Positions 43,178 through 51,931 of a stretch of DNA of 64,000 bases are shown piece after piece (position 1 is the stretch's first letter; every line of letters starts with the position of its first letter). Both the position numbers and the translations under genes were made by a program. The stretch comes from Polyangiaceae bacterium. Its GTDB lineage: Bacteria > Myxococcota_A > Polyangia > Polyangiales > Polyangiaceae. Where the stretch lies: positions 62,001 through 126,000 of the forward strand of contig JAHBVX010000014.1 of assembly GCA_019637295.1 (NCBI GenBank), given 5' to 3'. The notes beneath the pieces were generated by a model, which worked only from the letters and a program-made list of their open reading frames with translations, was not told the origin of the DNA and did no database searches.

Positions 43178-44287
43178 ATGCTGCGCCTTGCTCTGGTCAC
43201 CACGCTTCTCACGCTCGTGAGCGGCTGCAGCAACGTCCTGGGCTACGATGACGTGACCTTCGACGACGGCTCCGGCGGCGCAGGGACCAGTGGCGGCGGC
43301 GGCGCGCTCGGCGGTGGCCCCTCTGGGGGCGGCAGCGGGGCAGCGGCGAGCGGCGGCAGCGCCGGCGCGGGCGGCAGCGCTGCCGCCGGCGGCAGCGCAG
43401 CGGCCGGCGGAACCTCGGGCTCCGGGGGCAGTGGAACCGGCGGCACGCTCGCCACGGGCGGCACCACCGGCAGCGGCGGCGCCACCTCCGGGGCGGCCAT
43501 CTGCTCGAAGTGGAAGGCGGACCGCGGCAACCTGGACGAAGGCACCTGGTCCGGCAGCGTGGCTAGCTGCAACGCCGGCGACATCGGCCCGCCGGGCCGG
43601 GAGAACGCGCTGCGCTTGGTGAACCTGTATCGTCATCTCGTCGGCTTGCCCGCGGTCACCACCGCCACCGATCGCGATCAACAAGCGCAGGCCTGCGCGC
43701 TGATGATGCACGCCAACGGCTCGCTCTCCCACACGCCGCCGACCAACTGGGCCTGCTACAGCGCCGACGGCGCGTCGGCCGCGGGCAAGAGCAACATCGC
43801 CTCTACCGCCGGCGTGCGCGGCGTGGACTTGTACATCGCCGATCCGGGCAACGCGACCACGATGGGTCATCGCCGCTGGATCCTGTCGAACACCTTGGGC
43901 CCGATCGGCCTCGGCTCCACCAGCAACTACTCTTGCATGTGGGTGATCGGCGGCGCGGCCAGCGGCAACAACAAGTGGACCGCCTTCCCACCGCCGGGAC
44001 CGGTCCCCGCCGACCTGTTCACCGTGTCGTGGGCCAGCGTGGACTCGACGGGCTGGACCATCCAGAGCGACACCATCAGCCTCGCTGGGGCGCAGGTCAC
44101 GGTCACCTCGAGCGGGCAGAGCCTCCCGGTGACGGTGACGCAGCTGCAGAGCGGCTATGGCAGTAAGTATGCCATCTCGCTCCGGCCCAGCGGTTGGACG
44201 AGCCAGGCGGGCAACACCTACTCGGTGAACGTGACCGGCTTGAGCGAGCCAATCCAGTACGACGTCGAAGTCATCAGCTGTAACTGA
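43178..44287 (+). CDS. Lipoprotein with Gly/Ser linker and CAP (SCP/PR1) domain
   Basis: 369 residues from ATG 43178. Signal MLRLALVTTLLTLVSGCSNV with Cys 17, then a ~75-residue Gly/Ala/Ser linker. The CAP domain shows ENALRLVNLYRHLVGLPAVT, QAQACALMMHANGSLSHTPP, and the second histidine motif ATTMGHRRWILSNTLGPIGL. The C-terminal ~110 residues form a beta-rich extension (VTVTSSGQSLPVTVTQLQSG). CAP proteins are secreted and often bind lipids or act on neighbours' surfaces; enzymatic activity is not assured. Confidence 0.85.
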   Translation: MLRLALVTTLLTLVSGCSNVLGYDDVTFDDGSGGAGTSGGGGALGGGPSGGGSGAAASGGSAGAGGSAAAGGSAAAGGTSGSGGSGTGGTLATGGTTGSGGATSGAAICSKWKADRGNLDEGTWSGSVASCNAGDIGPPGRENALRLVNLYRHLVGLPAVTTATDRDQQAQACALMMHANGSLSHTPPTNWACYSADGASAAGKSNIASTAGVRGVDLYIADPGNATTMGHRRWILSNTLGPIGLGSTSNYSCMWVIGGAASGNNKWTAFPPPGPVPADLFTVSWASVDSTGWTIQSDTISLAGAQVTVTSSGQSLPVTVTQLQSGYGSKYAISLRPSGWTSQAGNTYSVNVTGLSEPIQYDVEVISCN

Positions 44288-44331
44288 CGCGAAAACTCCC
44301 GGAAACACGGCTCTGCCAGGGTGCCTCCCCA

Positions 44332-45780
44332 ATGCACCCGATCAGAGCGCGTCTCGTCCCGATCTCCACCTTGCTCGCTTGCTGTCTCCTGCCGGCCGTG
44401 GCGACGGCGGAGGAGGCCGCCGGTCCGACCCCCGAGAAGCTGCAGATGACCCTGGACACGGTCTGGGTGCTCTTGTGCGCCTTCCTCGTGTTCTTCATGC
44501 ACGCGGGCTTCGCGTTGCTCGAGAGCGGGCTCGTTCGCAAGAAGAACGTCGTCAACGTGCTCAGCAAGAACGTCATGATCGTGGCATCCACCTCGATCGT
44601 CTTCTGGCTGGTCGGGTTCGGGCTGATGTTCGGCAACGGCAACGCGATCGTGGGCACCGCCGGCTTCTTCGTCCCCGCCGACCCCTCGCTGTTCGAGTCC
44701 CTGTCCTGGTCGCAGATCCCGCTCAGCGTGAAGTTCTTCTTCCAGATGGTGTTCGCCGCAACCGCGGCGACCATCGTCTCCGGGGCGGTGGCCGAGCGCA
44801 TCCACTTCAAGGCCTTCCTGATCTTCGGCGTCGTGCTCGGAGCCGTCATCTACCCCATCGCCGGTCACTGGGTGTGGGGCGGCGGGTTCTTGGCGGGGCT
44901 CGGCTTCCTCGACTTTGCGGGCTCCACCGTCGTGCACTCGGTCGGCGGCTGGGCCGCGCTGGTGGGCGTGTGGATGCTGGGACCGCGCCGGGGCAAGTAC
45001 CGCAAGGACGGCACGATGAAGCCCATCCCGGGGCACAACATGACGAGCGCCGCCTTGGGCACGTTCGTGCTGTGGCTCGGCTGGTTCGGGTTCAACCCGG
45101 GCTCCACGCTGTCCGCGAACCCCGACGCGATTGGGCACATCGTGCTGGTCACCAACCTGGCCGCTGCGTCTTCCGCGCTGGTCGCGACGGCGTACACCTG
45201 GTGGCGCGCGGGCAAGCCCGACCTGGGGTTGACCCTCAACGGTGCGCTGGCGGGCCTGGTAGCCATCACCGCGCCGTGTGCGTTCGTCAGCGCGCCCTTC
45301 GCCATCGTCATCGGCGTGATCGCGGGAGTGCTCGTAGTGGAAGGCGTGCTGCTGTTCGACCGCGTGCGCGCGGACGACCCGGTGGGCGCCACGAGCGTGC
45401 ACCTGGTGTGTGGCGTGTTCGGGACCCTGGCCGTGGGCCTGTTCGCAGACCCGGCCATTGCCAAGAGCGTCGCGGGAGCGGAGGTCGCGTCGGCGGGGCT
45501 CTTCTTGGGCGGCGGAGCAGCGCAGCTGCTCGCGCAGCTGTGGGGTGTGCTGGCGGTTGGCGCTTTCGTGGTCGCGACCTCGAGCGCGGTGTGGTTCACG
45601 CTGCAGCGCACCATCTCGCTGCGGGTGGACGAAGAGGACGAGCAGCTCGGGCTGGATCTGGCGGAGATGGGCATGGAGGCCTACCCGGACGAGCTGCCGC
45701 GGGGGATGACGCTACCGGAGCAGGACAGCGCGCCGGCGCCGGCCCCGCTGACCGAACCCGAGACCTCCCAAGCCAGCTGA
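44332..45780 (+). CDS. amtB: Ammonium transporter (Amt/AmtB family)
   Basis: 482 residues with an N-terminal signal-like segment and eleven predicted membrane helices. Conserved: FFMHAGFALLESGLVRKKNV, the pore twin-His pair His202 (GSTVVHSVGGWAAL) and His357 (GATSVHLVCGVFG), GHWVWGGGFL and WLGWFGFNPGSTLSANPDA. It conducts ammonium across the inner membrane. The C-terminal tail is long (~50 residues after the last helix) and ends in Pro/Ala/Glu repeats. glnB is not adjacent (it is at 21.4 kb), so the common amtB-glnK pairing is broken here. Confidence 0.95.
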   Translation: MHPIRARLVPISTLLACCLLPAVATAEEAAGPTPEKLQMTLDTVWVLLCAFLVFFMHAGFALLESGLVRKKNVVNVLSKNVMIVASTSIVFWLVGFGLMFGNGNAIVGTAGFFVPADPSLFESLSWSQIPLSVKFFFQMVFAATAATIVSGAVAERIHFKAFLIFGVVLGAVIYPIAGHWVWGGGFLAGLGFLDFAGSTVVHSVGGWAALVGVWMLGPRRGKYRKDGTMKPIPGHNMTSAALGTFVLWLGWFGFNPGSTLSANPDAIGHIVLVTNLAAASSALVATAYTWWRAGKPDLGLTLNGALAGLVAITAPCAFVSAPFAIVIGVIAGVLVVEGVLLFDRVRADDPVGATSVHLVCGVFGTLAVGLFADPAIAKSVAGAEVASAGLFLGGGAAQLLAQLWGVLAVGAFVVATSSAVWFTLQRTISLRVDEEDEQLGLDLAEMGMEAYPDELPRGMTLPEQDSAPAPAPLTEPETSQAS

Positions 45781-45839
45781 ATCCGAGCGGAAACCGCGCG
45801 GCCGTCGAGGGCCTTTGGTCACCGCGTCGAGGTCGCGGT

Positions 45840-47501
45840 ATGGTTCTGGACCTCACCGCGGAGGCGATCGCGAACCCGACCAACACCGGACGAATGCTCG
45901 GAAAATACCGGCTGCTCGCGCGCCTCGGCCAGGGCGGCATGGCGGAGGTGTACCTGGCCGTGGTCGCGGGCCCCGGCGGCTTCAACAAGCTGCAGGTCGT
46001 CAAGGTGATGAAGCCCGAGCTGCTCGAGGAGCCGGAGCATCGCACCATGTTCCTGGAAGAGGGCCGGCTCGCGGCGCGCTTGAACCACCCGAACATCGTG
46101 CAGACCAACGAGGTGCAGATCGATGGCGATCACCACTTCATCGCGATGGAGTACCTCGACGGTCAACCGCTGCATCGCATCGTGCGCCGCGCCAACAAGA
46201 CGCCCGAGAAGGTGCCGCTGACCTGGCACTTGCACTTCTTGTGCGAGGTGCTCGCGGCCCTGGAGTACGCGCATGCGGCGGCGGACTTCGACGGCTCGCC
46301 CCTGGCCGTGGTGCACCGCGACGTCACTCCGCACAACGTGTTCATCACCTACACGGGGCAGGTCAAGCTGTGTGACTTCGGCATCGCGAAGACCATGAGC
46401 TCGTCGATCGAGACGCGGCACGGCGTGCTCAAGGGTAAGGTGAGCTACATGGCGCCGGAGCAGGTGCTCGGCACGCGCGTGGATCGGCGCGCGGATCTAT
46501 TCGCCGTCGGCATCATGCTGTGGGAGGCGGCGACCGCCAGCCGCATGTGGAAAGATCTCTCGGACGTCCAGATCATGCAGGCGCTCAGCCAGGGACGCAT
46601 CCAGAGCGCGCGCGAGGTCAACCCGGGACTGGACCGCGACCTGGAGCTCATCATCGAGCGGGCCCTGGCGCCGCGGCCGGAAGACCGTTACGCGTCAGCC
46701 GCCGAGTTCCGCCGCGAGCTCGAGGCGTTCCTCTTCTCGCACACCGCGCGCATCAAGCCCGATCAGATGGGCGCTTGGGTGGCCAGCCTGTTCGAACGCG
46801 AGCGCGAGAACCTCCAGAAGGTGATCCAGGAGCAGCTGGCGGGCAGCGACAAGGCGAGCCCCCCCGTCGCCCTCGATCCGCCCCGGCCCTCCGGCGGGGA
46901 CTCGAGCCCGTCCCGCTCGGGGATCCATGCCGGAACTGCAGAACCGAACCCGGGGCGCAGTCTCACCAACGCCTCCGTGGAACTGTCCACCCCGCGCCGG
47001 GCTCGGGGAACCTGGGCGGCGGTGCTCGGCGCGCTGGCCGCGTCGGTCGTGTTCCTGCTCGCCGCGGTGGTCGTGCTCGTGCTGCGCGGTCGCACCACGG
47101 AGCCGACGGTCGAGGCGTTGCCCCACGTCGCCGAGGCGCCCGTCGCCGCGCCGACGGAGGCGCCCGCCAAGACCATCAGGCTCCGGATCCAGGCCACGCC
47201 GCTGGACGCCAAGCTCACCCTCGCCGGTCGCGAGCTGGAAGACAATCCCTGGGTCGGCGAGGTGCCCGTCTCGGACGCCGAGCAGGAGCTGGTCATCACC
47301 CTCGACGGCCACCAGACCGAGCGACGCCTGTTACGCCTCGACGCCAATCAGCGCATCGAGATCACGCTCAAGCCGAGCGCTGCGCCTGCCGCGGCGACGC
47401 GGCGGGTGGTGGCGGACAAGCCCAAGCCCGAAGCGGTGGAGCCGACGCCTCCCAAGAAGAAGCCCCCGAGCAGGCCGCTAGACACGGAAGACCCATGGTG
47501 A
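45840..47501 (+). CDS. Transmembrane Ser/Thr kinase with PEGA-like outer domain
   Basis: 553 residues from ATG 45840. Kinase domain ~22-295: GQGGMAEVY (30-38), ATP lysine K55, HRDVTPHN with D161, DFG at 179, YMAPEQ. One membrane segment (~392-416) follows a Pro/Ser linker. The outer part holds a PEGA-like beta unit (IRLRIQATPLDAKLTLAGRE; TLDGHQTERRLLRLDANQRI) and a Lys/Pro-rich tail (KPKPEAVEPTPPKKKPPSRP). The stop overlaps the start of the TPR/PEGA gene by 7 nt. A frame extending upstream lies inside amtB out of frame and is rejected. Confidence 0.92.
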   Translation: MVLDLTAEAIANPTNTGRMLGKYRLLARLGQGGMAEVYLAVVAGPGGFNKLQVVKVMKPELLEEPEHRTMFLEEGRLAARLNHPNIVQTNEVQIDGDHHFIAMEYLDGQPLHRIVRRANKTPEKVPLTWHLHFLCEVLAALEYAHAAADFDGSPLAVVHRDVTPHNVFITYTGQVKLCDFGIAKTMSSSIETRHGVLKGKVSYMAPEQVLGTRVDRRADLFAVGIMLWEAATASRMWKDLSDVQIMQALSQGRIQSAREVNPGLDRDLELIIERALAPRPEDRYASAAEFRRELEAFLFSHTARIKPDQMGAWVASLFERERENLQKVIQEQLAGSDKASPPVALDPPRPSGGDSSPSRSGIHAGTAEPNPGRSLTNASVELSTPRRARGTWAAVLGALAASVVFLLAAVVVLVLRGRTTEPTVEALPHVAEAPVAAPTEAPAKTIRLRIQATPLDAKLTLAGRELEDNPWVGEVPVSDAEQELVITLDGHQTERRLLRLDANQRIEITLKPSAAPAAATRRVVADKPKPEAVEPTPPKKKPPSRPLDTEDPW

Positions 47502-48466
47502 AGCGCGCGTCCACCTGGCTTGCCCTGGGGTGCCTGGCTGTTGGCTCCCACGCTTTGGCCGCGGAGCCCAGCGCCGAGGACATCGCTCGAGCGCGACCCG
47601 TCTACACCCAGGCGCTCGAGCTCTACAACGAGGGAGCGTTCGACGCGGCGCTGGTGGAGTTCGAGAAGGCTTACGCGATGGCGCCGAGCTATCGGCTGCT
47701 CTACAACATCGCGCTGGTCAACGCTCAGCTCAACGACTTCGCCCAGGCGCTGCGCGCCTATCGCAGGTACCTGGAGGAGGGCGGGAAGAAGATCGACGCC
47801 AAGCGCCGAGCCGAGGTGGAGCGTGAGATCAAGAAGCTCGAGAGCCGCGTCGCCGAGATCACCCTGAGCGTGAGCGTGGACGGCGCCGAGGTCAGCGTGG
47901 ATGACCTGCCGGTGGGCACCTCGCCCCTCGACGGTCCGCTGCTCGTCAACTCGGGCCGGCGCAAGCTCTCTGCGGCCAAGGCGGGTCATACGCCGGTGAG
48001 CCGCGTGCTGGTGGTGAGCGGCGGAACCACCAGCGAGCTGTCGCTCGAGCTGCGCCCCACCGCCAGCCCACCGCGCGGCGACGGGCCCAAGCCCTCGCCG
48101 TCGGACCCGGCCCGCGGCGCGCCTCGGCCGGAGGAGGGTCCGACGCGCCCGATACCCTGGGTGTGGTGGGGCGTGACCGGAGCGCTCGCCGCCGGCACCG
48201 CCACCATCGGTCTGCTCACGCTCTCCGCGCAGAGTGACCTGGACGCCAAGCGCGAGTCCCCCGCCAAGAAGAGCGAGCTGGACGACGCCGCGACCAAGAC
48301 TCGTACCCTCGCGGTGGTCACGGACGTGACGCTGGTCGCCACCCTCGCCGTCGGGGGCTACGCGCTGTACCAGACCTTCTTCTCGCCGCCGCCCGAGCAG
48401 GAGGCGACGCGCAGCGTGGACGTGCTCGCGGGCCCCCGGTCGGTGTCCGTGGTCGGCCGGTTCTGA
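47495..48466 (+). CDS. TPR/PEGA-type membrane protein, partner of the adjacent kinase
   Basis: 323 residues from ATG 47495. Signal peptide MVKRASTWLALGCLAVGSHA, then a TPR region (YTQALELYNEGAFDAALVEF; YRLLYNIALVNAQLNDFAQA), a PEGA-like segment (ITLSVSVDGAEVSVDDLPVG), a Pro-rich linker and two C-terminal hydrophobic segments around the loop SDLDAKRESPAKKSELDDAA. Same layout and loop pattern as the gene at 4751-5710, also paired with a kinase but in the opposite gene order. Overlap with the kinase gene implies coupled translation. Confidence 0.8.
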   Translation: MVKRASTWLALGCLAVGSHALAAEPSAEDIARARPVYTQALELYNEGAFDAALVEFEKAYAMAPSYRLLYNIALVNAQLNDFAQALRAYRRYLEEGGKKIDAKRRAEVEREIKKLESRVAEITLSVSVDGAEVSVDDLPVGTSPLDGPLLVNSGRRKLSAAKAGHTPVSRVLVVSGGTTSELSLELRPTASPPRGDGPKPSPSDPARGAPRPEEGPTRPIPWVWWGVTGALAAGTATIGLLTLSAQSDLDAKRESPAKKSELDDAATKTRTLAVVTDVTLVATLAVGGYALYQTFFSPPPEQEATRSVDVLAGPRSVSVVGRF

Positions 48467-48469
48467 GGG

Positions 48470-50116
48470 TCAGTCGCCGACCAGGCCGGCGCACGCCGCG
48501 CGGGTGCCGACCATCGTGCTGGCGATCGAGTCGTAGTACTGCCCCGAGGTCACGAAGGTAGGCTTGTTCCCGGCGTCGATCTCCGTGCACCACACCACGA
48601 TATCCGAGGGCGCTTCACCCGTGGACACGTCGAAATCCAGCGGGCCCGAGACGCCATCGAAGTCGATGTTCGCTTGCTCACCGAGCAGCTTGAACGCGCT
48701 GTTGATGCCATCCGGACCCGACGGCACCTTGGTGCCGCCGACCATCTTCTTGAGCCCGGCGTTGAAGTCGCTGCCGGTGAGCTGGGACTTGCCGGCGGCC
48801 ACCGCCGCGTAGGCGAGCAGATAGGCCGCGTCATATGCGGTGTCCGCGTAGGAGCCCGGGTCCTTGTTCTGGTGAAAGCCCTTGTAGCTCGAGGCGAACT
48901 GGGCGAACAGCGCCGTCGTCCGCCCGGGCAACGTGCCGACGACACGCTGAGCCAGCGCCGGGGTGGCGCCGATCATCGGCAGCAGCTCTTCGTCCCGTCC
49001 GCCGTCGCCGAGCACGTACACCGGACGGTTGACGCTCGTCCACTGGCTCTCGATGCCGGCGAGCACCTTGGTGACGCTCTCCGTCGTGCCCAGCAAGAGC
49101 GTGATGTGCGGCTGGAACGCGACCAGCGACTCGACCAACGTCGCGAAGTCGTAGCTCGGCTGATCCGACGGGTCCGGATAATCCGAGCGCAGGAAGAACG
49201 GCGCGTTCTGCGAGCCGAGCGCCGGCTGGCCGTTGAACTGCAGCTGACCGAGCACCGCGCTCGCGAGCCCGAGGCCGTAGGCGTCCCCCTTGACCGTCAC
49301 CGCGACGCGGATGCGGTCCGTGGCTGCCAGGTTGAGCTGGGCGCGAACTCGGGCCTCGATCTCCGTGACGACGTGGGCGAGCGGGATGGCTTGGATCGCG
49401 TCGGACGGCGCGGTCCGCCACACCAGGCCGTTGTCCTGCAAATCCGTGATCGCGGTGCTCGTCGCCGACGGGGAGATGATCAGCGTGCCGGCCGGGATCG
49501 TCACTTTGTTGGCGACGTCCAGCGTGATGCCGCTGAACTGAGGACCCACGATGGCCCCCACCCGCACCACCTGTGCCAGGTGTCGCGCCGCGCGCAGATG
49601 ATCGTCGATGTCGTGGCAGGCGAGGAAGGCCACGCGACGGCGTGCCGCACTGCCCGGAAGCGGCAGCCCGTTGCCGAACTTGTCGAGCTCGTTGACCGCG
49701 AGCTGCACCCCCTCCCAGGGGGGGATGCCGCTGCTGGCGAACTCACCGCGCAGCGGCGCGAGCATTCCGAGCAGGAGCGTGTCGTCGTCCGCGATGGCGG
49801 CCTCGGGGAACACGTCCTGGCAGTCCGCGGTGCGCAGCGCGACACAGCTACGGTCCGGCTTGCGGCAAATGGCCAGCTGGCCATCGAAGCGGTCGATGCA
49901 CTCCTGATTCGTGAAGCAGTCTCCGCCCAGCGAACAGACCCGCTCCGGGGTGCACACCGCGGTCACGAACTGTCCGCCTTTGGCCACGCAGTCCGCGGTG
50001 GTGCGGCACTGCTCCACGTTGGTGTCTACCAGAGCGTTGCAGCTGGCCGAGACGCCGGCCATCGCCGCCAGGGCGGCGACCCAGCTCCGAACACTCGGCG
50101 TCTTTCCCTTCCTCAC
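48470..50116 (-). CDS. Periplasmic ligand-binding protein (ABC/branched-chain type) with Cys-rich N-terminus
   Basis: 548 residues from GTG 50116, chosen because TACGGT lies 8 nt upstream and the signal (VRKGKTPSVRSWVAALAAMA, then GVSASC) is well placed; ATG 50173 is an alternative. After the anchor comes a ~70-residue stretch with about eleven cysteines (CRTTADCVAKGGQFVTAVCT; CFTNQECIDRFDGQLAICRK). Residues ~100-540 form a type-1 periplasmic binding fold of the Peripla_BP_6 family: LGMLAPLRGEFASSGIPPWE, VGAIVGPQFSGITLDVANKV, AVTVKGDAYGLGLASAVLGQ and YADTAYDAAYLLAYAAVAAG. No ABC permease or ATPase gene is nearby, so sensing may be its role. Confidence 0.85.
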   Translation of the reverse strand: MRKGKTPSVRSWVAALAAMAGVSASCNALVDTNVEQCRTTADCVAKGGQFVTAVCTPERVCSLGGDCFTNQECIDRFDGQLAICRKPDRSCVALRTADCQDVFPEAAIADDDTLLLGMLAPLRGEFASSGIPPWEGVQLAVNELDKFGNGLPLPGSAARRRVAFLACHDIDDHLRAARHLAQVVRVGAIVGPQFSGITLDVANKVTIPAGTLIISPSATSTAITDLQDNGLVWRTAPSDAIQAIPLAHVVTEIEARVRAQLNLAATDRIRVAVTVKGDAYGLGLASAVLGQLQFNGQPALGSQNAPFFLRSDYPDPSDQPSYDFATLVESLVAFQPHITLLLGTTESVTKVLAGIESQWTSVNRPVYVLGDGGRDEELLPMIGATPALAQRVVGTLPGRTTALFAQFASSYKGFHQNKDPGSYADTAYDAAYLLAYAAVAAGKSQLTGSDFNAGLKKMVGGTKVPSGPDGINSAFKLLGEQANIDFDGVSGPLDFDVSTGEAPSDIVVWCTEIDAGNKPTFVTSGQYYDSIASTMVGTRAACAGLVGD

Positions 50117-50124
50117 GACCACCC

Positions 50125-50130
50125 ACCGTA
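50125..50130 (-). promoter_or_regulatory. Putative -10 box (TACGGT) for the binding-protein gene
   Basis: On the minus strand TACGGT ends 8 nt before GTG 50116. The spacer to the divergent acyl-CoA dehydrogenase gene (131 nt) therefore carries a -10-like box for each gene. Confidence 0.4.
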
Positions 50131-50212
50131 CCGCGCGCAGCCGCCGAACGCCAACCGACGTGACGCCGAGCATGACCAGACCGCCAGGACCGCCGGGGAC
50201 GGTCGCCGACTC

Positions 50213-50240
50213 TTGCCAGCCACCTTCGAACCGCTACGCT
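50213..50240 (+). promoter_or_regulatory. Putative promoter TTGCCA-N16-TACGCT for the acyl-CoA dehydrogenase
   Basis: The -35-like TTGCCA (50213-50218) and -10-like TACGCT (50235-50240) are 16 nt apart; the -10 ends 7 nt before ATG 50248, predicting a leaderless mRNA. This is the best-formed two-element promoter with that geometry here. Confidence 0.55.
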
Positions 50241-50247
50241 GCCCCCC

Positions 50248-51930
50248 ATGACGAGCGAAACCGACCTCGGGCGCCGCGACTTGCTGGCGTGGGAGAAGAG
50301 CCAACCCCAAGACGCCTACGCGGCGGATCCGAACCTGGACCGCGTGCTCGCGCTGCGCTTCGGCCAGGACCGCCTCGCCGGGGAGCGCGAGCGCCTGCAC
50401 GGCGCCGGACGGCTCGCCGCCGGGCGGCTACGCCAACTGTGCGCCGACACCAACCACGATCAGAACCTGCCTCGGCTCGAGCGTTACGACGGGCTCGGCG
50501 TGCGCCGCGAAGAGGTCGTGTTCCACCCCAGCTACCACGAGGCGGGGCGACTGGTGTGGAGCACGGGCGTCCTGAGCGACTACGCGACCCCGGGCAGAGA
50601 GGTCGTGCAGATGGCGCTGCTCTACCTGTTCGCTCAGGTCGGCGAGTACGGGCACCAGTGTCCGCTCGCGTGCACTGCCGGGCTGATCAAGCTGATCCAG
50701 CGCGTGGGCTCGGACGACCAGAAGCAACGCTACCTGCCGCGGCTGCTGCATCGGGACTACGCCCAGCGCCTGCACGCTTCCCAGTTCCTCACCGAGGTGC
50801 AGGGCGGCTCGGACGTCGGCTCCAACGCGATGGTGGCGGTGCGAGAGGGAGACCACTTCCGTCTGCACGGTGAGAAGTGGTTCTGCAGCGTCATTGACGC
50901 CGGTGCGTTCCTGATGACGGCACGTCCGGAAGGCGCGCCAGCGGGCACCAAGGGCCTGGGTCTGTTCGTCGTGCCCCGCGAGCTCGAGGGCGAGACGAAT
51001 CAGTTCTTCGTGCGCCGCCTCAAGCGCAAGCTCGGAACGCGCGCCATGGCCTCGGGCGAGGCGGACTTCCTGGGCGCGTACGCCGAACCCCTCGGCGAGC
51101 TCGAGCGCGGCTTCAAGAACGTGGTCGAGATCGTGCTCAACACGTCCCGCATCTACAACGCCGTCTGCTGCGCGGGCGGCATGCAGGCCGCCTATCAGCT
51201 CGCGCGCACGTTCGCCGCGCACCGGCGTGCGTTCGGTCAGACCATCGACCAGTACCCGCTGGTCCAAGAGAAGCTCGCCATTCTGCGCGCGGAGGCCCTG
51301 GGTGCCGTCGCCAGCACCTTCCGGCTGACGGCTCAGGCCGATCGCTTCGCGACCCAGGAGCCGAGCGGCGACGAGCTCTTGGCCTGGCGGGTGGGCGTGA
51401 ACGTGAACAAGTACTTCACTGCCGTGCGCAACACGGACTCGGTGCGCATGGCCGTCGAGGTGTTCGGCGGCAACGGCACGATCGAGACGTTCTCACCGCT
51501 GGTCCAGCTGTATCGGGACTCCATGGTGCTCGAGAGCTGGGAGGGCACGCACAACGTGCTGGTGCAGCAGGTGCTGAGGGACGCCGCCCGTTACGGCGCG
51601 CACCTGGCTTTCCTGCGAGAGCTGCGCGAAGGGCTCGCGCGCGCCCAGCTGCCGGCGGCGCACGCCGAGCTGCGTGAGCGCACGCGGCGAGGTCTGGATG
51701 CCCTGGCGGCGGGGTTCGAGCGCCTCGGCGGCGGCGATGGCGACCAGCGCTTTGGGCGCGTGCTCGTGGACCAGGCCGCTGCGCTGCTCGAGTGCACCGC
51801 CCTGCTCGAGGAGCTCGCTGCGACGCCGGAAGACACCGTCAAGGCCGCCGCCATCGGGCTCTTGCTGGAGCGCTACGTCGCCGAGCAGCTCGCACCACCA
51901 CCCGCGATCCCGGCGGCGCTGCTGAGCTGA
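50248..51930 (+). CDS. Acyl-CoA dehydrogenase, AidB-like
   Basis: 560 residues, longer than the ~380 of classical acyl-CoA dehydrogenases and close to the AidB/long-form group. FAD/substrate segments: QFLTEVQGGSDVGSNAMVAV, LHGEKWFCSVIDAGAFLMTA, LNTSRIYNAVCCAGGMQAAY, HRRAFGQTIDQYPLVQEKLA, AVEVFGGNGTIETFSPLVQL and the VLESWEGTHNVLVQQVLRD region bearing the family's conserved Glu-Gly-Thr. The C-terminal ~120 residues are extra helices. It could oxidise a fatty acyl-CoA or serve the alkylation-protection role proposed for AidB; sequence does not settle it. Confidence 0.9.
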   Translation: MTSETDLGRRDLLAWEKSQPQDAYAADPNLDRVLALRFGQDRLAGERERLHGAGRLAAGRLRQLCADTNHDQNLPRLERYDGLGVRREEVVFHPSYHEAGRLVWSTGVLSDYATPGREVVQMALLYLFAQVGEYGHQCPLACTAGLIKLIQRVGSDDQKQRYLPRLLHRDYAQRLHASQFLTEVQGGSDVGSNAMVAVREGDHFRLHGEKWFCSVIDAGAFLMTARPEGAPAGTKGLGLFVVPRELEGETNQFFVRRLKRKLGTRAMASGEADFLGAYAEPLGELERGFKNVVEIVLNTSRIYNAVCCAGGMQAAYQLARTFAAHRRAFGQTIDQYPLVQEKLAILRAEALGAVASTFRLTAQADRFATQEPSGDELLAWRVGVNVNKYFTAVRNTDSVRMAVEVFGGNGTIETFSPLVQLYRDSMVLESWEGTHNVLVQQVLRDAARYGAHLAFLRELREGLARAQLPAAHAELRERTRRGLDALAAGFERLGGGDGDQRFGRVLVDQAAALLECTALLEELAATPEDTVKAAAIGLLLERYVAEQLAPPPAIPAALLS

Positions 51931-51931
51931 G

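Noticed and set aside
40552-43233. 893-codon open frame on the - strand
   Set aside because: The part upstream of ATG 41991 is antisense to ruvB and lacks any family match; the L,D-transpeptidase starts at its own signal peptide.
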